A stretch of 64,000 nucleotides of DNA from Xenophilus sp003671765. Lineage in GTDB: Bacteria > Pseudomonadota > Gammaproteobacteria > Burkholderiales > Burkholderiaceae_C. The notes below the pieces were generated by a model, which made no database searches, was not told the origin of the DNA, and worked only from the letters and a program-made list of their open reading frames with translations. Of this stretch, positions 36,701-44,056 are shown one piece after another. Numbering within the stretch: the stretch's first letter is position 1; every line of letters begins with the position of its first letter. The stretch covers positions 5,518,001-5,582,000 of the forward strand of contig CP166702.1 of the NCBI GenBank assembly GCA_051414805.1, written 5' to 3'. A program made the position numbers and the translations under genes.

Positions 36701-37639
36701 GGGGTTGTCGCGGATGGCCTGCGCCACCTTGTCGGGGTGGTCCAGGTCGGGCATGCCGGGCCAGGACTTCCAGCGCACGCGCAGTTCGCGCATGGCCTGT
36801 TCGGCATGCTCCTCGCGCTCGGCGACGATGCCGACGAAGTCGCGGATCACGACCACCGCGCGGATGCCGGGCACGTGCGCGATGGACGACTCGTCCACCG
36901 ACTCGAGCGTGTTGCCGACGAAGTCGCCATGGTCGGCGCCCGCGTAGGGCGGCCGCACCACGCGCCCGTGCAGCATGCCGGGCAGGCGCATGTCGTGCAC
37001 GAACACCAGCTCGCCGGCCAGCTTGGCCGGGATGTCGACGCGCGGCTGCGGCGTGCCGACGAGGCGGTAGTCCTCGGCGCGCTTGACCTGCGCCGCGGTG
37101 TCGAGCGTCAGCACCGTGCGCTGGCCGGCCACCAGCGCGCTCGTCGGCAGCCGCGCCTCGCCATGGTGGACGATGCCGCCCTCGATGCGCAGCGCGGCCG
37201 CCGCGACGCCCAGGCGCTCGGCCGCGCGCGCGAGCAGCCAGGCGCGCGCCTGCGCGGCCGCCAGCCGCAGCGGCTGCGCGTGGATCTGGATCGAGGCGCT
37301 GGCGATGGTCGCGCCCTGGTTGGGCGCTCGTGCCGTGTCGCCCAGCACCATGCAGACGGCATCGAGCGGCGCGTCGAGCTCCTCGGCCACGATCTGCGCC
37401 AGCGCGGTGCCGATGCCGGTGCCCAGGTCGACGTGGCCGTTCAAGGCCGTGATGCTGCCGTCGTCCCACAGCGCGAGCAGCACCTCGTCGCCCTCGAGCG
37501 GGTTGCCCGGCACCGCGGCCGGCTGGCCCTTGACGGGCGGCGGTGCGGGCGGGGTGGGCCGCACGACGACCAGCACGCCCTCGGCGGCCAGGAAGTCGGC
37601 CCGGCTGCGCGGCTGGCTGGCACGCAGGGGTGGACTCAT
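33773..37639 (-). CDS. Molybdopterin dehydrogenase fused to triheme cytochrome c (nicotinate dehydrogenase NicB-like)
   Basis: A 1288-residue protein. Residues 1-830 form a xanthine-oxidase-family molybdenum domain (HVDLGTGIGTALAQIVAEEL, GCYGRNGADDVAADAALLAR, GVSALPNSFAHESFIDEL). A membrane segment (about 847-869) follows, then three heme c sites: CAVCH (about 900), CGACH (about 1055) and CAACH (about 1185). This is the layout of NicB of Pseudomonas nicotinate hydroxylase and of isoquinoline oxidoreductases. The start overlaps the iron-sulfur subunit gene (ATGA). Residues about 364-407 derive from a hairpin-rich repeat cassette. Context (nicotinamidase, enamidase) favours nicotinate as substrate, oxidised to 6-hydroxynicotinate outside the membrane. 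Confidence 0.82.
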   Translation of the reverse strand: MSPPLRASQPRSRADFLAAEGVLVVVRPTPPAPPPVKGQPAAVPGNPLEGDEVLLALWDDGSITALNGHVDLGTGIGTALAQIVAEELDAPLDAVCMVLGDTARAPNQGATIASASIQIHAQPLRLAAAQARAWLLARAAERLGVAAAALRIEGGIVHHGEARLPTSALVAGQRTVLTLDTAAQVKRAEDYRLVGTPQPRVDIPAKLAGELVFVHDMRLPGMLHGRVVRPPYAGADHGDFVGNTLESVDESSIAHVPGIRAVVVIRDFVGIVAEREEHAEQAMRELRVRWKSWPGMPDLDHPDKVAQAIRDNPATQRLLVDEGNVDAALAGAGDAMRRTYLWPYQLHASIGPSCAVAQWLEEPTAPSPRSAGSAAPAVPGPGASAPSGGSGPREAGERGGARLRVWAGSQNPHVLRADLAKLMGVQDIDVDVVRMEAAGCYGRNGADDVAADAALLARAVGAPVRVQLTREQEHAWEPKGTAQLMTVAGALSPEGGIGAYDFETSYPSNGAPTLALLLTGTVDAQPHAYEMGDRTARPPYAYAHLRVKVNDMAPIVRASWLRGVSALPNSFAHESFIDELATAAGVDPVQFRLRHLDDPRAIELVQATAQKAGWRMRTGPQENADGGLGSGGDILFGQGFAYARYIHSKWPGFGAAWAAWVADVEVNRRTGEVHVRRVVVGHDAGLTINPAGVEHQVHGNVLQTTSRALKEQVQFAPASPAGAAAKEQLPGVLPQGVVANREWGSYPILSFREVPVVEVLQMPRPGEPPLGAGESASVPGTAAIANAIFDATGVRFRAPPFTPEVVRAALNPLPPTGGDATRDEAPHPQPVPARVLPAGVPLPRRKGLWATGAALVLGGLGAIAGLLGWRPAIAPVSFSAPAYSAETIERGRQLAALGDCAVCHTAPGGTPNAGGRAMETPFGTLYTTNLTPDPETGLGRWSFTAFQRAMREGISRDGRHLYPAFPYTAFAKTSDDDLQALYAYLQSLPAVKAGAREDGSPAILPANDLRFPFNLRPLMAGWNALFHDAAPYAPVATQSAEWNRGAYLVNGLGHCGACHTPRNALGAEQVGSAFLAGATIDGWEAPALTSLSKSPVAWDADALYAYLRHGHSPRHGVAGGPMAEVVRELQQVSDADIRAMATYLASFNPAPAPDPQQQAQAVVQAAAARQDQLLGAPQRMFEMACAACHHDGDGPTLLGVNTPLALNSQLVSDRPDNLIRTILDGVREPAAKDLGFMPAFREALSDAQIAELAGYMRARFAPQASPWTDLPAQVARLRAAPGHGAPAR
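36420..36550 (-). repeat. Hairpin-rich repeat cassette inside the dehydrogenase gene
   Basis: This stretch is dense in inverted repeats (CCGATC-CGCA-GGATCGG, CCCCGGC-TGT-GCCGGGG, GCCCCC-TC-GGGGGGC). It encodes a low-complexity Pro/Ser/Gly/Ala segment with no counterpart expected in the molybdenum domain. It resembles intergenic repeats I recall from Comamonadaceae genomes. It splits the conserved blocks HASIGPSCAVAQWLE and RVWAGSQNPHVLRADLAKLM. Confidence 0.6.
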
Positions 37640-38166
37640 GCCGACGCGAGGCGCGCGGCGGCGTCTTCCACGGCGCGCAGGATCTCGATGTGGGTGCCGC
37701 AACGGCACAGGTTGCCCGACAGCTCGGCGCGGATGCGCGCCGGTGTAGCCCGCGCTTCACGGGCCAGCAGCGCTGCGGCCTGCATCACCATGCCGTTCAG
37801 GCAATAGCCGCACTGCGCCGCCTGGGCCCGTTCGAAGGCCTGTTGCACGGGATGGAAATCGTGGCGCGATCCCAGCCCTTCGAGCGTGGTGATGCGGCGG
37901 CCGGCGACGCCGTGCGCCGGAATCACGCAGGCCCGGGCGGCGACGCCGTCCACGTGCACCGTGCAGGCGCCGCACTGGCCCAGGCCGCAGCCGTACTTGG
38001 GGCCGTTGAGGCCCAGGTCGTTGCGCAGCACGTGCAGCAGCGTGGCTTCGCGAGGCGCGGGTATCGACACCGCACGGCCGTTCACCTCGAGCGCCAGCAG
38101 GGGCCCGAGCTTGTCGGCGGACGCCAGCGGCGGCGCCTGCACCCGGCTAGCGTCGCAGCTGCCCAT
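37636..38166 (-). CDS. [2Fe-2S] subunit of the nicotinate dehydrogenase-like enzyme (NicA-like)
   Basis: A 176-residue protein with two iron-sulfur sites: the plant-ferredoxin type GCGLGQCGACTVHVDG and the helical type CGYCLNGM with GNLCRCGTH. It carries electrons from the molybdenum site to the cytochrome c domain of the partner. Its stop overlaps the partner gene start, and its own ATG 38166 overlaps the end of the binding-protein gene by 20 bp. GTG 38142 is an alternative start. No signal peptide is seen, so export would need a piggy-back on the partner or another arrangement. Confidence 0.88.
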   Translation of the reverse strand: MGSCDASRVQAPPLASADKLGPLLALEVNGRAVSIPAPREATLLHVLRNDLGLNGPKYGCGLGQCGACTVHVDGVAARACVIPAHGVAGRRITTLEGLGSRHDFHPVQQAFERAQAAQCGYCLNGMVMQAAALLAREARATPARIRAELSGNLCRCGTHIEILRAVEDAAARLASA

Positions 38167-39307
38167 CGCCGGTGTACATCTCCAGGTCGACGAAGGTCGA
38201 GCCGTTGTGGTTGCGCGCGCTGTATTCGACCGGGAACTCGCCGAAGCTGGTGCGCCCGATGCTCTCCAGCCCGGCGATGAAGCTGTCGCGGGTGAGCGCC
38301 GGGCCGCCGCGCCGCAGGCCCTCGGCCATCACGCGGCCGACGATGTAGCCTTCGAGCGCCGTGTAGCTGTCGATCTTCTGGCCGAAGGCCGCGCGGTCGC
38401 GCTGGTAGTCGGCCACGATCGGGACGCGCAGCGCCTGCGGCGGCGGCACGATGCTGGCCGTGACCAGGCCGGCGAGCTTGCCTTCGAGCCGCTGGGCCGA
38501 ACCCTTGGCGTCGGTGATGCCCACCGACAGCGTGTAGAGCTGGGCGCCGGAGCCGCTCGCGCGGTAGTCGCGGATGAAGACGTCGACCATGCGGCCGGCC
38601 ATGATCATCACCACCGCCCCGGGCGATGCCGCCTTGAGGCCCGCCACCACGTCCTTGGCATCGGCCGCGGCAATGGCCATCGGCAGCTTCTGCACCACCT
38701 TGACCTTGTAGTCGGCCGCGAGCTGCTCGCAGGTCGCGAGGTTGGACTTGCCGAAGGCGCTGTCCTGGAACACCACGGCGATCGACTGGATGCCGATGGT
38801 CGAGAGGTGGCTGATGATCTTGCGCAGTTCCAGGTCGTAGCCCGCCCGCACGTGGAACAGCAGCCGGTTGACGCTGGTGCGGAAGGACGTGGTGCCCACC
38901 AGCGGCGCGAACATGGGCACGCCGGCCTTCTCGCACAGCGGCATCGCCGCCACCAGGTTGCCGGTGGCGACATAGCCCGTGAGCGCGAAGACCTTGTCCT
39001 GCTCGATGAGGCGCGTGGTGTTGGCCGCCGTCTTCGCGGGCTCGTAGACGTCGTCGTACGAGACCAGTTCGACACGCCGGCCATGCACGCCGCCCGCCTT
39101 GTTGAGCCGGTCGAAATACAGCTGGATGCCGGCGCGGTAGTCGATGCCGAAGTCCTGCGCGGGGCCGCTGAACACGGCCGATTGCCCGAGCCGGACGACG
39201 CCGTCGGCGACACCGTTCTCGGCGCGGGCGCGGCGCAGCAGCGCCGGGCCGAAGGCGAGCGCGGCGGCGCCCGCGGCGAGCGTGCGCCGCCTGGAGAAAT
39301 GGGTCAT
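38147..39307 (-). CDS. Branched-chain-type ABC transporter substrate-binding protein
   Basis: A 386-residue periplasmic-binding protein of the LivJ/Peripla_BP_6 type. The N-terminus HFSRRRTLAAGAAALAFGPA looks like a Tat signal. The two-lobe pattern is visible in RLGQSAVFSGPAQDFGIDYR, GIQLYFDRLNKAGGVHGRRV and VFALTGYVATGNLVAAMPLC. No permease is adjacent on this side; the LivHM-type permease at 41917 could serve both this protein and the one at 44055. The position between nicotinamidase and dehydrogenase genes suggests a pyridine carboxylate or intermediate as ligand. Confidence 0.85.
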   Translation of the reverse strand: MTHFSRRRTLAAGAAALAFGPALLRRARAENGVADGVVRLGQSAVFSGPAQDFGIDYRAGIQLYFDRLNKAGGVHGRRVELVSYDDVYEPAKTAANTTRLIEQDKVFALTGYVATGNLVAAMPLCEKAGVPMFAPLVGTTSFRTSVNRLLFHVRAGYDLELRKIISHLSTIGIQSIAVVFQDSAFGKSNLATCEQLAADYKVKVVQKLPMAIAAADAKDVVAGLKAASPGAVVMIMAGRMVDVFIRDYRASGSGAQLYTLSVGITDAKGSAQRLEGKLAGLVTASIVPPPQALRVPIVADYQRDRAAFGQKIDSYTALEGYIVGRVMAEGLRRGGPALTRDSFIAGLESIGRTSFGEFPVEYSARNHNGSTFVDLEMYTGDGQLRR

Positions 39308-39323
39308 GGAATGTCGGCTTCTT

Positions 39324-40049
39324 TCAGGCGGTGGCGATGTCGCTGGACTGGATGCGCTTGACGCCCTTGGCCTGCATGTCCTTCCAGGCCTTGGCCAGCG
39401 AGCCGTTGAGGTCGATGGCACGCGTGGCGTCCTCGATCACGTAGGCCTCGAAACCGGCCTTGCGTGCATCGAGCGCGGTCCAGGCGACGCAGAAGTCGGT
39501 GGCCAGCCCGGTGACGTACACGGTCTTGATGCCGCGCGCCTTGAGGTAGCCGGCCAGGCCGGTGACGGTCTTGCGGTCGGCCTCCTCGAAGGCGGAGTAA
39601 CTGTCCACGCCCTTGTTGAAGCCCTTGCGGATGATGAGCTGCGCGGTGGGCAGCTTCAGGTCCTTGTGCAGCGCCGCGTCGTCGGTGCCCTGCACGCAGT
39701 GGTCGGGCCACAGCACCTGGTTGCCGTAGCCCAGCTTGATGCTGGAGAAGGGCTTCTGGCCCGCATGCGCGCTGGCGAAGGAGGCATGCCCGGGCGTGTG
39801 CCAGTCCTGCGTCACGACCACGTTGTCGAAGCTCTCGGCCAGCTTGTTGATGAGGGGCACCACCTCCGCCCCGCCCTTGACCGGCAGCGTGCCGCCATCG
39901 ACGAAGCAGTTCTGGACATCGACCACGATGAGCGCGGCCTTGGGGCCGGGCTTGATCTTGCCGGCCGCCCACAGGGTGGGCGCGAGGCCGGCCGCGCCGA
40001 ATGCGGCGGCGGCCTGAAGAAAGCTGCGGCGAGGAAATCCGTTCGTCAT
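39324..40049 (-). CDS. pncA: Tat-exported nicotinamidase (PncA, isochorismatase-like hydrolase)
   Basis: A 241-residue protein. The start NGFPRRSFLQAAAAFGAAGL is a twin-arginine signal peptide, unusual because PncA is normally cytoplasmic. The nicotinamidase sites are complete: catalytic Asp in LIVVDVQNCFVDGG, metal-binding Asp/His in QDWHTPGHASFASAH, and the nucleophilic Cys in GLATDFCVAWTALDA. It would hydrolyse nicotinamide to nicotinate in the periplasm, feeding the dehydrogenase encoded just downstream. ATG 40049 was chosen because it begins the Tat signal. Confidence 0.88.
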   Translation of the reverse strand: MTNGFPRRSFLQAAAAFGAAGLAPTLWAAGKIKPGPKAALIVVDVQNCFVDGGTLPVKGGAEVVPLINKLAESFDNVVVTQDWHTPGHASFASAHAGQKPFSSIKLGYGNQVLWPDHCVQGTDDAALHKDLKLPTAQLIIRKGFNKGVDSYSAFEEADRKTVTGLAGYLKARGIKTVYVTGLATDFCVAWTALDARKAGFEAYVIEDATRAIDLNGSLAKAWKDMQAKGVKRIQSSDIATA

Positions 40050-40152
40050 GGCAAAGGTCCTTCGAGGTGGGAAGCTGGGTGCACATGCCGCCGCGCGATG
40101 CGCGAAGGCCGACTCGTCAAACATTCAGGATGGTGCGCGCAGCGCGCCGGGC

Positions 40153-40252
40153 CCAGGAACACCGCTGAACCGGCTTTGCCGGGCCGCTGGTGTTGCCCCC
40201 TTGAGGGGGGATGCGAGCGACACGAAGTGCGCGAGAGTCGGGGGTGGGCCAT
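40153..40252 (-). repeat. Dispersed hairpin repeat, family 2, copy 3
   Basis: On the minus strand the element starts a few bases after the livF stop codon. It keeps the hairpins CCCCC/GGGGG and AACACC/GGTGTT enclosing CCGGC-AAA-GCCGG. Relative to the copies at 715-812 and 43958-44056 both arms change together. Between livF and pncA it could serve as a processing or attenuation site. Confidence 0.7.
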
Positions 40253-40254
40253 GT

Positions 40255-40983
40255 CTACACGCTCAGGTAGGCGCGTCGCACGTCCTCGTTGGCTGCCAGC
40301 TCGGCCATGCTGGCGGCATATCGGATCTGGCCCTTCTCGAGCACGTAGGCGCGGTCGGAGACCAGTTCGGCGAAGTGCATGTTCTGCTCCGACAGCAGGA
40401 TCGACACACCTTGCGCCTTCAGTTCCAGGATCATGTTCGCCATCTGCTCGACGATGACGGGCGCCACGCCCTCGGAGGGTTCGTCGAGCAGCACCAGGTA
40501 CGGGTTGCCCATCAGCGTTCGGGCCACGGTGAGCATCTGCTGCTCGCCACCGCTCATGCGGCCGCCCGGGCGGTGGGGCATCTCGCCGAGGTTGGGGAAG
40601 AGCTTGAACAGCTTCTCGGGCGTCCACAGCGGCGCGGCGCCGCCGTCGGCCCATTGGCGGCCGGCCTGGCGGCCCACCTCGAGGTTCTCCATGACGGTGA
40701 GGTCGGTGAACACGCGCCGGTCCTCGGGCACGAAGCCCAGGCCCAGGCGCGCCGCATGGTGCGGCTCGGTCTTCGAGATGTCGTTGCCCAGGAAGCGGAT
40801 CGCGCCGCGCCGCTTGGCCAGCATGCCCATCAGCGCCTTGAGCGTGGTCGACTTGCCGGCGCCGTTGCGGCCCATGAGCGCCACCACCTCGCCGCGCCGC
40901 ACCTCCAGGTCGACGTCGTAGAGGATCTGCGCGGCGCCGTACCAGGCGCACAGGGATTTGGCTTCGAGGAGGACGTCGTTCAT
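40255..40983 (-). CDS. livF: ABC transporter ATP-binding protein (LivF-type)
   Basis: A 242-residue ATPase. Walker A GRNGAGKSTTLKAL, ABC signature MSGGEQQMLTVARTLMGNPY and Walker B LVLLDEPSEG are present. The LGFVPEDRRVFTDLTVMENL stretch is typical of LivF. It pairs with the LivG-type ATPase encoded upstream and drives the fused permease. The gap of 145 bp to livG is filled by a dispersed repeat. By context the cargo is probably a pyridine carboxylate rather than a branched-chain amino acid. Confidence 0.9.
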   Translation of the reverse strand: MNDVLLEAKSLCAWYGAAQILYDVDLEVRRGEVVALMGRNGAGKSTTLKALMGMLAKRRGAIRFLGNDISKTEPHHAARLGLGFVPEDRRVFTDLTVMENLEVGRQAGRQWADGGAAPLWTPEKLFKLFPNLGEMPHRPGGRMSGGEQQMLTVARTLMGNPYLVLLDEPSEGVAPVIVEQMANMILELKAQGVSILLSEQNMHFAELVSDRAYVLEKGQIRYAASMAELAANEDVRRAYLSV

Positions 40984-41128
40984 GCAATCGCCTTGGAGTC
41001 CGGACTTCCGTACGCGAAGGCCGCGAAAGTGACGCGAAGGTCGCGAAAGGAACAGCCGAAATTTCTACTTCTGGACTTCTTCGCGCCTTTCGCGCGACCT
41101 TCGCGTCCTTCGCGTTCGGTACCCGTCT
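40984..41128 (-). repeat. Dispersed repeat, family 3, between livG and livF
   Basis: The spacer is built from short reiterated words such as GCGAAGG and CGCGAAAG, with a left arm GACGGGTACCGAACGCGAAG and a right arm ending TTCGCGTACGGAAGTCCGGA. Related sequences lie at 45919-46004 and 50288-50376. The arms can pair with each other over much of their length, forming a long imperfect hairpin. Confidence 0.65.
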
Positions 41129-41920
41129 TCATGCAGCCTCCGCAGGGGTCATCTTCTTCTCGAAGGTCTTGCCGGTGCCGAAGTAGACCTCCTGCACCTT
41201 CGGGTGGTCGCGGATCTCCAGCGGCTTGCCCTGCGCGATGAGGCGGCCGCGGGCCAGGACGATCATGCGGTCGGCGTACGCGAAGACGACGTCCATGCTG
41301 TGCTCGGTGAAGAGCACGGCCATGCCACGGTCGATGACGAGCTGCTTGGTCAGGGCCATGAGCGAGTTGCGCTCCTTGGGCGCCATGCCGGCGGTGGGCT
41401 CGTCCATCAGCAGCAGCTTGGGCGAATTCGCCATGGCGATGGCGAGCTCGACGCGCTTGACGTCGCCGTACGCGAGCACGCTGCATGGCCGGTCGGCCTG
41501 CGCCTTCATGCCGACCTGGTCGAGCAGCGCGAGTGCCTCGTCGCGCTTGTGATCGGCCGCGCGCTTCCACATCGAGAACAGCTGACGGTCGTGCGAGATC
41601 AGCGCCATCTGCACGTTCTCGACGACGGTGAGCGAGGAGAACGTTTCGGCGATCTGGAAGGTGCGACCCACGCCCAGGCGCCAGATGTCGCGCGGGCGCT
41701 TGCCCACGAGCTCCGTGCCATCGAGCCGGATCGAGCCCTGGTCGGCCTTGAGCTGGCCGTTGACCATGTTGAAGGTGGTCGACTTGCCGGCGCCGTTCGG
41801 GCCGATCAGCGCCAGCAGCTCGCCGGCGGCCAGATCGAAGCTGATGCCGTCGACGGCCTTCACGCCGCCGAAGGACTTGCCGAGGTTGCTGACCTGCAGC
41901 AGCGGTGTGGCGATGCTCAT
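41129..41920 (-). CDS. livG: ABC transporter ATP-binding protein (LivG-type)
   Basis: A 263-residue ATPase. Walker A is GPNGAGKSTTFNMVNG, the signature region is SVLAYGDVKRVELAIAMANS and Walker B is LLLMDEPTAGM. GVGRTFQIAETFSSLTVVEN is the LivG-type Q-loop region. ATG 41920 overlaps the permease stop (ATGA), so the two are translationally coupled. The long open frame upstream of 41920 is a shadow of the permease gene. Confidence 0.9.
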   Translation of the reverse strand: MSIATPLLQVSNLGKSFGGVKAVDGISFDLAAGELLALIGPNGAGKSTTFNMVNGQLKADQGSIRLDGTELVGKRPRDIWRLGVGRTFQIAETFSSLTVVENVQMALISHDRQLFSMWKRAADHKRDEALALLDQVGMKAQADRPCSVLAYGDVKRVELAIAMANSPKLLLMDEPTAGMAPKERNSLMALTKQLVIDRGMAVLFTEHSMDVVFAYADRMIVLARGRLIAQGKPLEIRDHPKVQEVYFGTGKTFEKKMTPAEAA

Positions 41921-43884
41921 CGTGCGGCCTCCCCGGTAGCGGCGTTGGCCCTCAAGGGTTGTTGGCCCGCGGCGTCGGCGGCCGCATCGTCGGCGCGCCC
42001 GCGCCAGCGGTCGGCCAGCAGCTTGAGCGAGCCGGCGATGCCCTGCGGGAAGAGCAGCACCAGGAGCAGGATGATGGCGCCCAGCGTGGCGCGCCAGTAG
42101 TCGGTGTTGCGCGCCACCGCGTCGTGCAGCCAGGTGAAGGTGACGGCGCCCACCACCGGGCCGGCCAGGGTCTGGATGCCGCCCAGCAGCACCATCACCA
42201 GGCCGTCGACCGACTTGCCGACCGACAGCGACTCGGGCGAGATGCTGCCCTTGGAGAAGGCGAAGAGCGCACCGGCGAGGCCTGCCACCAGGCCCGCCAC
42301 CACGAAAGCGGCCCATTGCATGCGCTTGACGTCGATGCCGATGGCGTCGGCGCGCAGCACCGAGTCGCGGCCCGCGCGCATGGCGTAGCCGAAGGGCGAG
42401 AACAGCACGCGCCGCAGCCACCACACGCCGGCGCCCACCAGCAGCAGCGTGAGCCAGTAGTAGTTGCGCTTGTCGGACAGCCAGGCCGAGGGCCACACGC
42501 CCGTCAGGCCGTTGCTGCCGCCGGTGAAGCTGTCCCACTGGTAGGTGACGGCCCAGGTGATCTGCGCGAAGGCGAGCGTGAGCATCGCCAGGTACACGCC
42601 CGAGAGCCGCACCGCGAACCAGCCGTAGACGAAGGCGCCGATGGCCGCGACCAGCGGGGCCACCAGCAACGCGAGTTCCATCGGCAGGCCCAGCGCGCGC
42701 ACCAGCAGCGCCGCGCCGTAGGCCCCGAGGCCGAAGTAGGCCGCGTGGCCGAAGGAGTGCATGCCGGCCGGGCCCATGATGAAGTGCAGGCTGGCGGCAA
42801 AGAGCGCGGCCACCAGCAGGTCGATCATCAGCACCGTGGTGTAGGGCGAGTTGGCCGTGAGGAAGGGCACCACCGCCAGCAGCGCCGCGAGCGCCGCAGC
42901 CGCCAGCACGTAGCCGCGGCTGGCGCGGCGCAGCGGCTCTTCCTGCATGCCGACGTAGCGGCTCGGCGCCTGGGCACGCCCCATCAGGCCCCAGGGGCGC
43001 CACACGAGCACCACCGCCATGACCAGGAAGTCGACCACCAGCGTCAGCTTGGAGAACGAGACGGACAGGCCGAACACGTCGACCACGCCCAGCCAGATGC
43101 AGAGGGCCTTGATCTCGGCGATGAGCAGTGCCGCCACGTAGGCGCCGGGCAGCGAGCCCATGCCACCCACCACCACCACCACGAAGGCGGCACCGATGGT
43201 GTTGAGGTCCATTTCCAGCGTGGCCGGCTCGCGCGGCAGCTGCAGCGCGCCGCCCAGGCCCGCCAGCATCGCGCCCAGCGCGAACACCGCGGTGAAGAGC
43301 CAGGCTTGGTTCACGCCCAGGGCGCTGACCATCTCGCGGTCCTGTGTGGCGGCGCGCACCAGCGTGCCGAAGCGCGTGCGCGTGAGCAGCAGCCACACGA
43401 GGCCCAGGACCACGGGGCCGACGACGATCAGGAACAGGTCATAGGACGGGAACTGCCGCCCCAGGATCTCGACCGAGCCCTTGAGGCCCGGTGCGCGCGG
43501 GCCCAGCAGTTCGTCGGGGCCCCACAGCCAGAGCACCGCGTCCTTGATGACGAGCACGAGCGCGAAGGTGGCCAGCAACTGGAACAGCTCCGGCGCCTTG
43601 TAGATGCGGCGCAGCAGCACGACCTCGATCAGCGCGCCGAGCACGCCCACCGCGATGGCCGCCAGCGGCAGCGCCAGCCAGAAGCCGCCGCTGCCCAGCG
43701 CGCCGCCGAGCTTGTCGGCCAGGGTGTAGGCCAGATAGATCCCCACCATGAAGAAGGAGCCATGGGCGAAATTGACGATGCGCGTGACGCCGAAGATCAG
43801 CGACAGGCCCGCCGCCACCAGGAACAGCGAGGACGCGGACGCCAGCCCGTTGAGGAGCTGGACGATCAGGCCGGAAAAGCTCAT
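41917..43884 (-). CDS. Fused LivH-LivM-type ABC permease
   Basis: A 655-residue protein. Residues 1-290 match LivH (ASASSLFLVAAGLSLIFGVT, IVNFAHGSFFMVGIYLAY, GSLPGAYVAALLIAEI). The rest matches LivM (FIMGPAGMHSFGHAAYFGLG, RLSGVYLAMLTLAFAQITWA, RIGRDSVLRADAIGID-type helix). Usually two separate genes encode these halves; here the fusion gives both permease domains in one chain. It belongs with livG, livF and the binding proteins at 44055 and 38147. A family 2 repeat separates it from the upstream binding-protein gene. Confidence 0.9.
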   Translation of the reverse strand: MSFSGLIVQLLNGLASASSLFLVAAGLSLIFGVTRIVNFAHGSFFMVGIYLAYTLADKLGGALGSGGFWLALPLAAIAVGVLGALIEVVLLRRIYKAPELFQLLATFALVLVIKDAVLWLWGPDELLGPRAPGLKGSVEILGRQFPSYDLFLIVVGPVVLGLVWLLLTRTRFGTLVRAATQDREMVSALGVNQAWLFTAVFALGAMLAGLGGALQLPREPATLEMDLNTIGAAFVVVVVGGMGSLPGAYVAALLIAEIKALCIWLGVVDVFGLSVSFSKLTLVVDFLVMAVVLVWRPWGLMGRAQAPSRYVGMQEEPLRRASRGYVLAAAALAALLAVVPFLTANSPYTTVLMIDLLVAALFAASLHFIMGPAGMHSFGHAAYFGLGAYGAALLVRALGLPMELALLVAPLVAAIGAFVYGWFAVRLSGVYLAMLTLAFAQITWAVTYQWDSFTGGSNGLTGVWPSAWLSDKRNYYWLTLLLVGAGVWWLRRVLFSPFGYAMRAGRDSVLRADAIGIDVKRMQWAAFVVAGLVAGLAGALFAFSKGSISPESLSVGKSVDGLVMVLLGGIQTLAGPVVGAVTFTWLHDAVARNTDYWRATLGAIILLLVLLFPQGIAGSLKLLADRWRGRADDAAADAAGQQPLRANAATGEAAR

Positions 43885-43957
43885 AACCCGTTCTTCAATT
43901 CAGTGACCCGCAGGTCTTGCAATGCAAACGCCCCCTGCGACTGGCGCCCGCAGATGC

Positions 43958-44056
43958 CAGGGCACCCGCGGAACTGGCTTTGCCAGGCCGCTGGGTGCGC
44001 CCCCTTCGCGAAGCAGAAGGGGGAGCGGCGAAGCCGCATGGGGGTTGCTTCATTTC
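43958..44056 (-). repeat. Dispersed hairpin repeat, family 2, copy 2
   Basis: On the minus strand it begins at the stop codon of the binding-protein gene (TGAAATGAAGCAACCCCC), as copy 1 begins at the panE-like stop. The hairpins are GCGGC/GCCGC, CCCCCTT/AAGGGGG and GCACCC/GGGTGC enclosing GCGG/CCGC and CTGGC-AAA-GCCAG. Several pairs differ from copy 1 on both arms together. Confidence 0.75.

Noticed and set aside
32292..37760. An 1822-codon minus-strand open frame covering the dehydrogenase region.
   Set aside because: It is an Arg/Ala/Gly-rich shadow in another frame. The 1288-residue frame carries all molybdenum-domain and heme motifs.
37636..40049. Considered whether the dehydrogenase pair is a general aldehyde or isoquinoline oxidoreductase instead of nicotinate dehydrogenase.
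   Set aside because: The sequence alone does not exclude it. The nicotinamidase, reductase and enamidase in the same island make nicotinate the better reading, so the alternative is kept only as a caveat.
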